Shown in pieces: positions 52,090 through 62,054 of a stretch of DNA of 64,000 nt. Positions within the stretch are counted from its first letter, which is position 1, and each line of letters starts with the position of its first letter. Source of the DNA: Lucinisca nassula (Eukaryota > Mollusca > Bivalvia > Lucinida > Lucinidae); the NCBI GenBank assembly GCA_963580285.1, contig OY757010.1:218569234-218633233 (forward strand), given 5' to 3'. The position numbers were made by a program, and so were the translations under genes. Below the pieces are notes generated by a model. That model had not been told where the DNA came from and ran no database searches. It was given only the letters and a program-made list of their open reading frames with translations.

Positions 52090-52860
52090 GTAAAATTACT
52101 GGTGCGTTTGAGTTAACTTACGGGATCCCAACCCTCACCCTCACTTTGACTGCGGTTCAACCAAGTAGTTGTTTGGTCCACGTGAAAAAATATAGAAATG
52201 ATTACAATTTAGCTCAGATAACGATGGGGTATGAAACCTTTTTGAGAAGTTGGCTTAGCTTTTCCTCCACAACTTTCTCGCTGGATGTGTTGACCAAAAA
52301 ATAAAAAAATAAGAAAAAAGTTATCGCCAAAAGATGCGGCAAAAACGATAAAAGATCAACTTTAGTACAGCGTATAGTCTGTTCATGACTTGTGAAGTTA
52401 CAGTGGAATAAGCATAATCAGAAATATCTGGGTAATTATTTTCTGCATATTTTCTCATAGCTCTTACTGCAACTTCTTAACTTCTTGGGTTTTATTTGCA
52501 AAACTACACACCACCCACTAATGAAACTTCTACTATATTGAAAACAGATCTTTATGCTCTCTTAGCAAGTGTTTTATTTGATGTTTTTGCATTTTGTTGC
52601 ATAATAGCTACGAAAAAAAAAAAAAAAAAAGACATAAATGAAGTTTCATTGCATAAGTACGTGTCATCATATATTTATGAGCTAGAAACATTGAAACGAA
52701 GCTATTCTGGAAATGAACTTACACCCAAAGCTGTTACTCATTCGCCCATAAATCATTAATGTGTATAGGAGGGTGACATCACTTTATTTTAGACTCTCCA
52801 ACATTGGCATTCAACAGAAGATGATATTTAATCATTTGCGCCTGCCAAGGTGAAGTTTGC
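52090..52860. other. Unassigned; one exon-like ORF
   Basis: The frame 52,496-52,759 (87 codons) has an NETS glycosylation-type motif, a hydrophobic segment (LYALLASVLFDVFAFCCII) and then KKKKKKD from an A-rich tract. It could be a fragment of a membrane protein, but no splice signals or homology are clear, so I do not call it a gene. Confidence 0.3.
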
Positions 52861-52864
52861 CATG

Positions 52865-53315
52865 TGTGCCCAGCGAAGACTCAGACCAGTGTGCGCAGAC
52901 TGATCTGAGTCTTCGACGGTCGACTGGGTCATCTGAAAATTGTTGCTTAATTATACAGCGAATGTGCGCAGACTGACCAGTGTTTTCGACGGTCGATTGA
53001 GTCATCTGCTGATAATAGCTCATGCATACATTCGTACCGTACAGACTGACCAAAGTTTTCGACGGTCGATTCAGTCATCTGAGTATCGTAACGAAAACGC
53101 GCGGAATGGGCAGTTTTTGACGGTCGACTGAGTGATCTAGGGATCGTTGCTTATCTATACAACGAAAATGCTCGGAATGGCCAGAGTTTTCGACGGACGA
53201 CTGAGTGATCTCGGGATCGTTGCTTATCTATACAACGAAAACGCTCGAAGTGGCCAGAGTTTTCGACTGAGTGATCTCGGGACCGTTGCTTATCCATGCA
53301 TCGATTATGAAGGTG
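52865..53315. repeat. ~72-bp tandem repeat, TCGACGGTCGA units
   Basis: Six diverged units with GTTTTCGACGGTCGACTGAGTCATCT (about 52,905, 52,981, 53,053, 53,114, 53,187 and 53,258). The first unit contains CGAAGACTCAGACCAGTGTG and CTGATCTGAGTCTTCGACGG, i.e. the GAAGACTCAGATCAG hairpin, so the array seems to have grown from one side of such a hairpin element. Confidence 0.8.
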
Positions 53316-53404
53316 ATGATGTTGTTGCATGTATGTCAATGGTGTTCTCTGTTGTTTTTTCCGGTCGCGTACTGTAAAACTCTACTTTTTCGTTCGCAAA
53401 TACG

Positions 53405-53631
53405 CCGGCGCATGACAAAACCTACAATAAGACCGGTGCGACCAGCAGAGAATCAAATCAACCTGCACACCCGTGCACTATGACCTTTTGCTTATGTCTC
53501 TTTGCATGGATATTAGCCTATAGTAGGTACATGCGATTAGCGAAGACTCTGATCAGACTGCGCGAACACGCAGGCTGATCTGAATCTTCGCTGATCGCTC
53601 ACGCCTTCTTATAGGTTTTGTCATGCGCTGG
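53405..53631. mobile_element. CCAGCGCATGAC hairpin MITE, copy 2
   Basis: Ends CCGGCGCATGACAAAACC / GGTTTTGTCATGCGCTGG. Internal hairpin GCGAAGACTCTGATCAGACT / GCTGATCTGAATCTTCGC. Pairs with the copy at 980-1,200. Confidence 0.8.
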
Positions 53632-53681
53632 CTCAAATAATTATTCCAGTTTTCTTATTATATAGGATGAATACATATTGT

Positions 53682-53956
53682 GCCGGCCTCGGTGACTCAG
53701 TCGAATGCGCGTCTGACCGGAATTATGAGGTCGCTGGTTCGATCCCCATCAGATTGGAAACATTCTTTACTGGATATACATCATGAAATCTTTTCTACGG
53801 TCATTCTCTCCCTTCCGCTTATTCAAGAATGACAGTTGCCTGTTTGTGCCATGTACTGGTTAAGCCTGCGCAGGAAAAGTTAAAACTGGCCGGCTCGATT
53901 TGACCTAAATGGTGTTGACTGGGTCGTAAAGCTCCCAAAGTAAACAAATAAACACC
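53682..53956 (+). mobile_element. tRNA-headed SINE-V, complete
   Basis: Head GCCGGCCTCGGTGACTCAGT with perfect B box GGTTCGATCCC, body TTCTCTCCCTTCCGC, core ACTGGTTAAGCCTGCGCAGG, 3' GACTGGGTCGTAAAGCTCCC and an AAACAAATAAAC tail. Confidence 0.85.
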
Positions 53957-54029
53957 AAGGGTTGTAATAAGGCTATTCGAATTGGCATACTCCTTTGAGA
54001 GATATGTGTTTGCTTAGGTTTACCTCAAG

Positions 54030-54121
54030 TTGATAAGCCCATATCTCCCACTTTATATTGGAAAGTTGGGGCTTAAAATGGGTTATATTATTCCTCTTTT
54101 TTGCTCAAAAACATTTTTTTG

Positions 54122-54160
<39 letters not shown>

Positions 54161-54235
54161 GGGGGGGGGGGTTACCGTAAGTTCTAACGAGCACCAGCAA
54201 TCTATATTTTGAGCTAAAATAAGAAACAAAACAAG
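54030..54235. mobile_element. Type A hairpin remnant with (GT)n/poly-G
   Basis: CCCACTTTATATTGGAAAGT and TTTTTTGCTCAAAAAC at left, GTTCTAACGAGCACCAGCAA and TATATTTTGAGCTAAAATAAG at right. The stem centre is replaced by (GT)n and a G12 run (54,124-54,170). Confidence 0.65.
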
Positions 54236-54832
54236 AGGCCCGTAAGCCACTATGCTCACTAGGGCTCAAGGGAGGGAAGTAGGGGGTGGGGTACTGCCAG
54301 CTGGCAGCCATGTATTTTAACAAACCATGGACGCCCTGATCCCAAGGATGGAACAGGTAATATTTGGACCCTTTCAGTCTAGTGGCTTCAGAGGAGCTGT
54401 CGCTTGAATGTGTTAATCCAAGACAACAGATGACAATTGACAACTGCCCATCTGTGGCAACCAATAGGCCTAAAACAATAAGGCAGATAGAACATTGCTG
54501 AAGGACCATTTCTATGAAAGATTTTCAAAATATCATGAAAGGCGTCATTTTTTTCATTTTCCCATTATAAATCTACGGAAACTCTTAAGTTGCCATAGCA
54601 ATCAAACTAAAGAGCCGAATTTCATTAAAAAAATTAAACCTGTAATGGCATATATGTTGAATATTTCCATAAAGGCTCAGCCTCCTAGATCTTATGGTTT
54701 TTGGGGAGATGATGTTTGAAGTTTTTGATTTTTTATATTTTTTTTTATTATTATTTTATTTTAGTTTCCAGTGCAGTCAATTATAACAATCGATATGCCT
54801 AAAATCATTTGGCAGACAAGAATATATCTATA

Positions 54833-55501
54833 CTGACCGGAAATAGAAACTATACAATCTTCAATTGTCTCGCCTGACAAAACAAGTGTATAATTCAGTT
54901 AAAAATTACTCGTTAAGGGTTTGACTAACTATCGATATGAATCCGGTAACAATTTAAAGAAATCTGGTGTTCAAAATAAAAGCTTTTGGGGAAAATGTAA
55001 CAAAAAGCATTTTTCACAAAATCTGTTTGTAATCGAATTTTGACTTTAACATTTTTGAGTATAGGTAACAAGTGAAAAGCAAGGAATAAAAAATAACATA
55101 ACATCTAAAAATTATCGAGTAAAAAACGTTATATTGAAATCTCAAAAACTGCTTTTTTCAGCGAAATTTTCAAAATAATGTTATAAGCCAAAACTCGACC
55201 CAAAAGTTCCTTCAGTCGTTTGTGCATCTTCAGCTGTGTCTTAAATATTGATAAAAATAAAAACCGCAATCAGAAATGCCATACTTTTCGCTCACTTCCG
55301 GCGGTTTGGTCCAATATTTAAACGTCGATAACATTTCAACCATTTGAAGATTTTCATTTTTCAAACAATATTCCAAATCTTAGATGATGCGTAATAACTG
55401 GTGAACATGGGAATCACATTCGCGACACAAAATGTTTGACTCAATTGAAACTTCGCCAGTGACAACTTATATATGAGTGTAAAGTTTCTATTTCCGGTGA
55501 G
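54833..55501. mobile_element. 669-bp TA-flanked element, CTGACCGGAAATAG ends
   Basis: Left TA|CTGACCGGAAATAGAAACT, right AGTTTCTATTTCCGGTGAG|TA; the inverted ends match for about 26 bases with a few differences. Both sides continue as parts of the surrounding tandem unit. AT-rich interior without coding frames. Possible Tc1/mariner-type MITE. Confidence 0.75.
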
Positions 55502-56527
55502 TATATGAATGTTTTGCCAAAATATCTGCAAACGCTCAGCAGTAAATGCACATAGCAACCTAACTTAAAGGCATTTATTCTTGATTATTGAGGACTATTA
55601 TTTCATTACAGAATATTATGTAGCCCTCAAGTGTCTTCAACAGGTAAGGGGCCTACTTGGGGAAAATCAATTGTTGACTAGTGTACATTATTGATTTTCC
55701 TCTTAAGTGCCTCAGTCAGGGGATTCAACAAGAGCTACTAATCACCCTATTAAGGGCCGCCTTTGATCTGCTATAGACAGTATATCACAGGGGCGGGAGG
55801 GGGGGGGCAATAAAACAATTATGAACACACAGTGTGTCATACTGTTACCAGAATAAATGCCTTAAAGAGCCGATTTTCATAAAAAAAACAACAACAAAAA
55901 AAAAACACAGGACATGTTGAGGCAAAAACGGTGAATATTTCCATAAAGCCTCAGCCACATTGAGCATATTTTTTTCTGAGTAGATGATTTTTAAGTATTT
56001 TTCTATTTTTTGACATTTTGGTTACCATGGCAACCGAAACAAATGAGCAGTAGGCCAGAATTCATATGACAGTTAGAAGATTGCCCGAGGAACATTGTCA
56101 AATATCTGAAAGGCTTGGCAGTAAATGCCAATTTTCAATTTTCCCCATTACACGTATATGGAAACTTTAAGTTGCCATAGCAGCCAAACTAAAGGGCCGA
56201 ATTTCATAAAAACACAAAACATGTTAAGGCAAGTATAGTGAATTTTCCATAAAGCTTCAGCTCATAGGGCAAATGTTTTCTGAGAAGATAATTTTATAGT
56301 AATTTTTCTATGTTCTGGCATTTCGGTTTCCATGGCAACCAAAAAAAGAGCAGTAAGCCAAAAATCCTATGGCAGATAGAAGATTGATTGAGGAATGTTT
56401 CTATGGAAGTTTTGTCACAATATCCGCAAATGCTTAGTAGTAAATGCCAGTTTCAATTTTCCCAATTATAAGTCTATAGAAACTCTCAGTTGCCATAGCA
56501 ACCAAACTAATGAGCCAGTTTTCATAA

Positions 56528-56535
<8 letters not shown>

Positions 56536-56608
<73 letters not shown>
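56536..56608. repeat. (AC)n microsatellite
   Basis: About 36 uninterrupted CA dinucleotides. Confidence 0.97.
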
Positions 56609-56612
<4 letters not shown>

Positions 56613-56800
56613 TTCAATCACCAAGCCCAAAGATACTAGAGATGAAATTTGAGCTCAATCGGCCCAGTGGCTTTAGAAGAAATTTCATTTGAATGTGTTG
56701 ACGGACGCCTGACGACGACAGACGACGACGGACGACAAACGACGACCACGGACAACTGTCTTTCCAATAAGCTTCCAGGCGCTTTGGCTCTTGTGAGCTA

Positions 56801-57221
56801 TTTAAGAAATGAAATTTATTTTTCTGCAGTTCATGGAAGTATGAACGCAGTGGGTCGCGTGCAAAGTAAATGAACCCCGAAGGGGTTCATGTAAACTTTG
56901 CTAGCCACCCACTGTCGTTCATACTTTCATGAAAAGCAGAAAAATTAAGTTTATTTTTTATATTTACAATATTTGCCCCTCATCACTGGGCGAAAAAAAA
57001 TGCTTGTAGAGCAAACTTTTAAGCTGAAAAACATTTACACGCTGTTTTTCTACAAAGAGCGGAGCAGCGTTGACGTCATCAACGCCCGTAGAGAACAATG
57101 GTTTAGAATGACGTCATTTAACGTCACTGAAAATCATGTGATTCGATGCGTTCATTGACGTATGAACGCAATTGTTTTCTATAGGTTTACATTAGACTTT
57201 ACACTGGAAATGTAAATATTA
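56801..57221 (+). mobile_element. ~420-bp fold-back repeat F, copy 2
   Basis: Same ends and palindrome as 43,768-44,183, but with an extra ATTTAACGTCACTGAAAATC segment. The palindrome spans about 56,818-56,943. Confidence 0.82.
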
Positions 57222-57224
57222 AGA

Positions 57225-57840
57225 ATTGAAAGCGGCCAGTTCTACATTTATGTAACATATGTAAATTTTTCGTTGATATCTTGCTCTTACGCCACCTGTG
57301 CGTGGCCTGAGTGTTCTGTTCTTTAATCATAATGTTTGAACTGTGAACGAATTACTTTGTTCCACCTCAAAAACTGTACAGAATGTCCTACATTCACTTA
57401 AAGAATATTTGGAAGGCACGGATAATTGCCTTATTGCATGTGAAATGAAATGATTGATCAGGGTTGCTTACCAATATTATGTTGCAAGTTGCATCAACTA
57501 TATGCATGTCTGGCATCGGCATGATAACAACAAATTACTGGGAATTAATCTCGAAATCTGATATTTTAGAGAAATAATTATACAATAGTCAGGACAGGAT
57601 CCAGAAAATAATATCTGATCAGAATATTTGTTATGAGAACATCTGGCGTAATGTCAAATTGCTATACATTGGATATTTTGACGTGATATTTTAGCGTTGT
57701 TTTCTTCATTAAAGTGAACAACAAGACAAGACAAGACAGTTCCCTTACCTCAGAGAATATTTCTTGTCTCATGAGGAAGCAATATGTTTCCTGTTGTTTA
57801 CTCAGAAGGAAAATATGCTTCCTCGAACCCCCTTTTATTA
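57225..57840. other. Unassigned
   Basis: No recognised gene. A short ACAAG repeat lies at 57,719-57,737. Confidence 0.45.
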
Positions 57841-57845
57841 AGGAA

Positions 57846-58018
57846 ATCACCTTTGGGACTGTTCAAAAGTGGTCTTTAAGACCACTTTTGAACAGTCCTA
57901 AAGGTGGTCACTGACCAAAGGACATTTAGTGCATAAAACACGAAGAAAGAATAACTGCATCCTTCTACTAAAGTTTTTACAGCATTTAGGTGGTCTTAAT
58001 CGCGGCATTTCACTGCAT
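57846..58018. mobile_element. CAGTAAATTCC-type MITE, right part
   Basis: Hairpin CACCTTTGGGACTGTTCAAA AGTGGTCTT / AAGACCACTTTTGAACAGTC CTAAAGGTGG, then GAAGAAAGAATAACTGCATC and the end GGTGGTCTTAATCGCGGCATTTCACTG. The true left end was not located. Confidence 0.7.
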
Positions 58019-58109
58019 ACAATGAAGACACTGGCCGGATATAAAATTTTAATATGTGCCTGTAAGTACATGTTAGGTCTATACTTACTGCAGTTATGAA
58101 ATCGCCTCT

Positions 58110-58645
58110 TCTGATTGATTGATTGATTAGAACGAAACATCAACCCTTGTGGGTCATTTATGTCGTTTCCCAGAGAAAGGGAGAAGAGACAGAATGAGGG
58201 TCAGGGGAGAAAGAGGAAAACGAATGGTTGGTTGGTTGGTTGATTTTGAGGTTTAACGTCCCCGTCAACACTGTAAAGGTCATTTTGGAGACGTTGCTGC
58301 CAATTTTGTCGGACTTTTACCCAACATTGAGATGAAATGACATCTCAAGCCCTGTCGCCCAATGAAACCAATAGGGTTTATTAGCGTGGACGGTCTGCCT
58401 CGCACCGCGGTTCCTGGACAGGCTTAGATCCTCTAAGCGGTTTACCAGTTGTAGTGTGCGGGCCGGATTAAGCTCTGCGTGGAAGCATCATGCAGCCCAT
58501 ATATTTCTTCAAGCCCCTATGGGCGAGGGCCAGAAGGAAAACAATTGAAAGAGACGGAATAATAAACAACGTTCCCACTTAGCATTAGCTGCTGCAAGCT
58601 TTACCCAACTGTAAGCCAGTATCAGTTGAAAGCCTCAGTGACGCA
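58110..58645 (-). mobile_element. SINE-X copy split by SINE-C
   Basis: Left piece 58,110-58,226 (TTGATTGATTGATTAGAACG, GTTTCCCAGAGAAAGGGAGA) and right piece from 58,535 (AGCATTAGCTGCTGCAAGC, AACTGTAAGCCAGTATCAGT, CAGTGACGCAAGATAAGG). The right end passes into the 26-bp array. Confidence 0.75.
58227..58534 (-). mobile_element. SINE-C inserted in SINE-X
   Basis: Tail TTGGTTGGTTGGTTGATTTT at left, head AAGCCCCTATGGGCGAGGGCC at right. Flanked by an imperfect 13-base duplication: AGGAAAACGAATG (58,214-58,226) and AGGAAAACAATTG (58,535-58,547). Confidence 0.8.
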
Positions 58646-59398
58646 AGATAAGGTCACCATTGTCTCACCCAAGATAAGGTTACCATTGTCTCACCCAAGA
58701 TAAGGTTACCATTGTCTCACCCAAGATAAGGTTACCATTGTCTCACCCAAGATAAGGTCACCATTGTCTCACCCAAGATAAGGTCACCATTGTCTCACCC
58801 AAGATTAGGTCACCATTGTCTCACCCAAGATAAGGTCACCATTGTCTCACCCAAGATAAGGTCACCATTGTCTCACCCAAGATAAGGTCACCATTGTCTC
58901 ACCCAAGATTAGGTCACCATTGTCTCACCCAAGATAAGGTCACCATTGTCTCACCCAAGATTAGGTCACCATTGTCTCACCCAAGATTAGGTCACCATTG
59001 TCTCACCCAAGATAAGGTTACCATTGTCTCACCCAAGATAAGGTTACCATTGTCTCACCCAAGATAAGGTTACCATTGTCTCACCCAAGATAAGGTCACC
59101 ATTGTCTCACCCAAGATAAGGTCACCATTGCCTCACCCAAGATTAGGTCACCATTGTCTCACCCAAGATTAGGTCACCATTGTCTCACCCAAGATAAGGT
59201 CACCATTGTCTCACCCAAGATAAGGTCACCATTGTCTCACCCAAGATTAGGTCACCATTGTCTCACCCAAGATTAGGTCACCATTGTCTCACCCAAGATA
59301 AGGTCACCATTGTCTCACCCAAGATAAGGTCACCATTGTCTCACCCAAGATAAGGTCACCATTGTCTCACCCAAGATTAGGTCACCATTGTCTCACCC
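58645..59398. repeat. 26-bp minisatellite, 29 units
   Basis: Exactly 29 units of AAGATAAGGTCACCATTGTC TCACCC with no length change (754 bases = 29 x 26). Three variants: 'AAGATAAGGTC', 'AAGATAAGGTT' and 'AAGATTAGGTC'; one unit has GCCTCACCC. The array sits exactly where SINE-X copies at 14.7 and 62.7 kb have a single AAGATACATGTCACCTTTGC CTCACCC, and continues at 59,399 with the normal SINE-X end AACCACCCC. Confidence 0.97.
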
Positions 59399-59404
59399 AA
59401 CCAC

Positions 59405-59815
59405 CCCGCATTTCTGCTTCAGACGGTAACACTCGGAGCGTACGGGTTATGTCACGAAACTGTTTCCAACAACAAAGGTGTAATTCAGTGGTCACATTAA
59501 CGCAGTCTCATCAGCGTGTGTGTTTGCTGCTTGGAAAGTATATCTAAAAAAAATTCAAGACTGTTGCTGAGCAGGTCTGTTGGTGTCTAACCTGGTAACA
59601 AACCCATGGACAGAATAAATGAGTTGCATGGACCAAGGTAGAAGGGCAGGGGACTGTGCGCCAACAACGTCTTATCAGCTTTGCACACGTGATAGTAAAT
59701 AGTTAAATCAAAGCGCTGGCAGCACTGGTTGGACTATTGTCCCTGAGTGTGGGCGCGGAAAATGGTCTTGAACGGGACCTTAGACTGTTTCGTTCAACCC
59801 TTAAATTTAAGTACT
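59405..59815. other. Unassigned; PAL left flank
   Basis: About 59,705-59,770 (AAATCAAAGCGCTGGCAGCA CTGGTTGG) is the left flank also seen at 14.16 and 45.3 kb. No gene. Confidence 0.45.
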
Positions 59816-59818
59816 TTT

Positions 59819-59882
59819 AGCAGTGTAGACCGTGATAAGATGCCGCGATCTGTGGCATTTGATCCTGGTCTACACTGCTTGC
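59819..59882. repeat. PAL palindrome, solo copy 7
   Basis: AGCAGTGTAGACCGTGATAA / TTTGATCCTGGTCTACACTGCT around GATGCCGCGATCTGTGGCAT. Confidence 0.75.
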
Positions 59883-60098
59883 CAATGACCCAATACATGA
59901 ACCCAGTCCATGTCTTTTTATACAACAATGTGACGTCTAAGGGAAAATAGCGCTGCCAAAAATAACCACCACTTGGATTCTGCACATGATCAGCGATAGG
60001 CACGTGGATAATAGCAGGTGGAACACCTCTGTAGTTAAACGTTTTGGATGAATCGATCCAATAAATGGCCATCTTGTCCCTGAGTATTTGAAAGTCTC

Positions 60099-60580
60099 CA
60101 TTACGCAAACACGCCTATACAAATACATTGCTACCTTTATCGCCGAAAAAATGAAAACTTTATGATGAAAATTATGATATTTTTCTAATTTCTGCTCAGA
60201 GCAGACATTACGATAACATTCCCGTGCAACAAAGTGCATTTTTCACATCTCCAAAATGGCTACTTTTCTGATGAAAATCGATGATAATTTCATTATTTAT
60301 AAAGCAAGCAAAGGTTGTGGGTGCTCGTTAGAACCGCCTCATTGAGGCGGTTCTAACGAGTACCCACAACCTATGTCTAGGAGCAGAAATAAGAAAAATA
60401 ATGTAGACCCCCGTAAACCCCTGTTTTGTCTATATAAAGTGGGGTGTAAGGGGGTGTTCATTTCACGGACTTGCTAGCCTGATGAATAAGAAAAATAAGG
60501 TATACCCCGGAAACCCCAGTTTTACTATATAAAAGTGGGGTTCAAGGGGGTCAAAATTATATAGGCGTGTTTTCGTGATG
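60099..60580 (+). mobile_element. Type A hairpin MITE hosting a type B copy
   Basis: Outer ends CATTACGCAAACACGCCTAT and TATAGGCGTGTTTTCGTGATG. The outer stem reads TTTCTAATTTCTGCTCAGAGCAGA, is interrupted, and resumes AATAAGAAAAATAAGG. The outer copy lacks the long GTTAGAACCGCC centre. Confidence 0.87.
60205..60484 (+). mobile_element. Type B hairpin MITE nested in type A
   Basis: CATTACGATAACATTCCCGT ... CACGGACTTGCTAGCCTGATG. Perfect centre CTCGTTAGAACCGCCTCATT-GAGGCGGTTCTAACGAG. Removing it rejoins the outer element as GAGCAGA|AATAAG with no repeated bases. Confidence 0.87.
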
Positions 60581-60598
60581 CTGCGTTGAGTTAATATA

Positions 60599-60752
60599 CA
60601 GTAAATTCCTATAATAAGACCGCATTTGGAACTTTAACAGTCCCAGTGGTGGTCCCTGGTCAGAGGAAACGCGAAGAAAGAATAACTGTACCCGTCTAAA
60701 TTTTATTCTTTATTTCAGGTGGCCTTAATAGAGGAATTTCACTGTAGATGCG
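60599..60752. mobile_element. 154-bp TA-flanked CAGTAAATTCC MITE
   Basis: TA|CAGTAAATTCCTATAATAAG and CTTAATAGAGGAATTTCACTG|TA. The interior contains GAAGAAAGAATAACTGTACC as in the 57.9-kb copy. Compact complete member of the family. Confidence 0.82.
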
Positions 60753-60754
60753 CC

Positions 60755-61345
60755 CAGTGCAGTGTTTCTAACAGTGTCGGTTGCTCGCCGTATAGTTAAA
60801 CTTCAATAATGGTAAAAAGGTTGAGTTTGTGATATTTATGTGAAATTGATTTTGTGATGCCAATCGAAGTATTCCCCCAGGAAGAAACACAATGTACTGT
60901 AAAACATGAATTAAGTGAAAAATGACTGATTTGATCAGATTTTGATTTCAAGTTGCAAAAATGGAAAGTTCTAATCTAAAGATGTGATTTGCAATCCAGT
61001 AATTGCCACTGCGTTACCAATTTGTCAGATTGGAATAGAGCTGTATGGAGGGGATTCTAAGACTGAGTACATCTTTATATAGTCACTGTTTTGCCTTGAG
61101 GAATGTCTTGCAATGTATTAAGGAAACTTTTTTATATAAACAATATAAGAGTACCAAGATTTTCCTGAATCGCTCATTTGATTTCAACATCTTCTGGAAG
61201 ACATGTGAGTAACTGACAGCAATCTTATTCCATGTAGCATAACTGTTGCACTGGTCACCTCGGCAACAATTCTTTCGAAGATTGAATCATTGGAGCAAAC
61301 AAGTTTGGTAGAGGGTCACTTAAGCAACATCCCTCTGAAATTTGA
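60755..61345. other. Unassigned
   Basis: No recognised gene or element. Confidence 0.5.
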
Positions 61346-61347
61346 GT

Positions 61348-61603
61348 CATCACGAAAACACACCTATATAATTTTGACCCCCTTGATCCCCATTTTTATA
61401 TAGTAAAACTGGGGTTTCCGGGGGTTTGCCTTATTTTTCTTATTTCTGCTCTAAAATATAGATCGTGGGCACTCGTTAGAACCAACTCGATCTATATTTT
61501 GAGCATAAATAAGAAAAATATCACAATTTTTCATCTTAAAATTTTCATTTTTTTTTCGGCGATAAAGGTGGCAATGTATTTGTATAGGCGTGTTTGCGTA
61601 ATG
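61348..61603 (-). mobile_element. Type A hairpin MITE, reduced centre
   Basis: CATCACGAAAACACACCTAT ... GTATAGGCGTGTTTGCGTAATG. The centre has collapsed to CTCGTTAGAACCAACTCGATC: most of one stem arm is deleted while the ends stay well conserved. Confidence 0.85.
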
Positions 61604-61647
61604 TGAAATTGGACCGAAGATACATGTATAAAAGAAACCGTCATTTA

Positions 61648-61711
61648 ATGTGTGTGTGTGTGTGTGTGTGTGTGCGTGCATGTGTGTGTGTGTGCGCGCG
61701 CGTGTGTGTGC
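61648..61711. repeat. (TG)n microsatellite
   Basis: TGTG-rich tract with CGTG and GCGCGC interruptions. Confidence 0.95.
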
Positions 61712-61858
61712 TCATTTTAAGCTCTGGTGGCCAGCTTGTTCATTGGAACAGATCCGTTTTAGCTATTATGGTAGAGGGTCGCCTATGCATCATACCTGTG
61801 AAGTTTGAATAAAATTAGCATTGAAAGGTTTTTCTATTTCTATTCCTGGTGGCCATTT

Positions 61859-62040
61859 TGTTTGTTTGTGTTGAGGTTTTTTGTCCCCGTCAACTTTATT
61901 TAGGTGATTTGGAGACGTTTTCGATTTTGTGGGACTTTTACACGACACGGATTTGAAATGACAGCTTAAGCCCTACCGCCCAAAAATCGCTAGGATTCAA
62001 TTAAGGAGCTGTCGGATTCGCATCACTTTTCCTGGGTAGG
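61859..62040 (-). mobile_element. SINE-C, head-truncated
   Basis: Tail and first 170 bases only (TGTTTGTTTGTGTTGAGG, AAGCCCTACCGCCCAAAAAT). Confidence 0.72.
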
Positions 62041-62054
62041 TTGTTTGATAATTG

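Larger units (their letters stand above)
54236..56800. repeat. Long-period (~290 bp) tandem block
   Basis: Begins AAGAGGCCCGTAAGCCACTA, ends GGCGCTTTGGCTCTTGTGAGC. Units contain TTGCCATAGCAACCAAACTA, GAGCCGAATTTCATAAAA, ATTTCCATAAAGCCTCAGC, GTTACCATGGCAACCGAAA and AGGAACATTGTCAAATATC. The final unit ends in GACGACGACGGACGACAAAC. A 669-bp element (54,833-55,501) and a long (AC)n tract (56,536-56,608) sit inside. No coding capacity. Confidence 0.75.

Noticed and set aside
52496..52759. Membrane-protein exon
   Set aside because: A hydrophobic stretch and a glycosylation-like motif are present, but the Lys run comes from an A-rich tract, no splice signals frame it and no family is recognised. 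Kept only as an unassigned note.
54105..54509. 134-codon minus-strand ORF with a Thr-His run
   Set aside because: It runs through a (GT)n tract and a hairpin remnant into the ~290-bp tandem block. No recognised domain.
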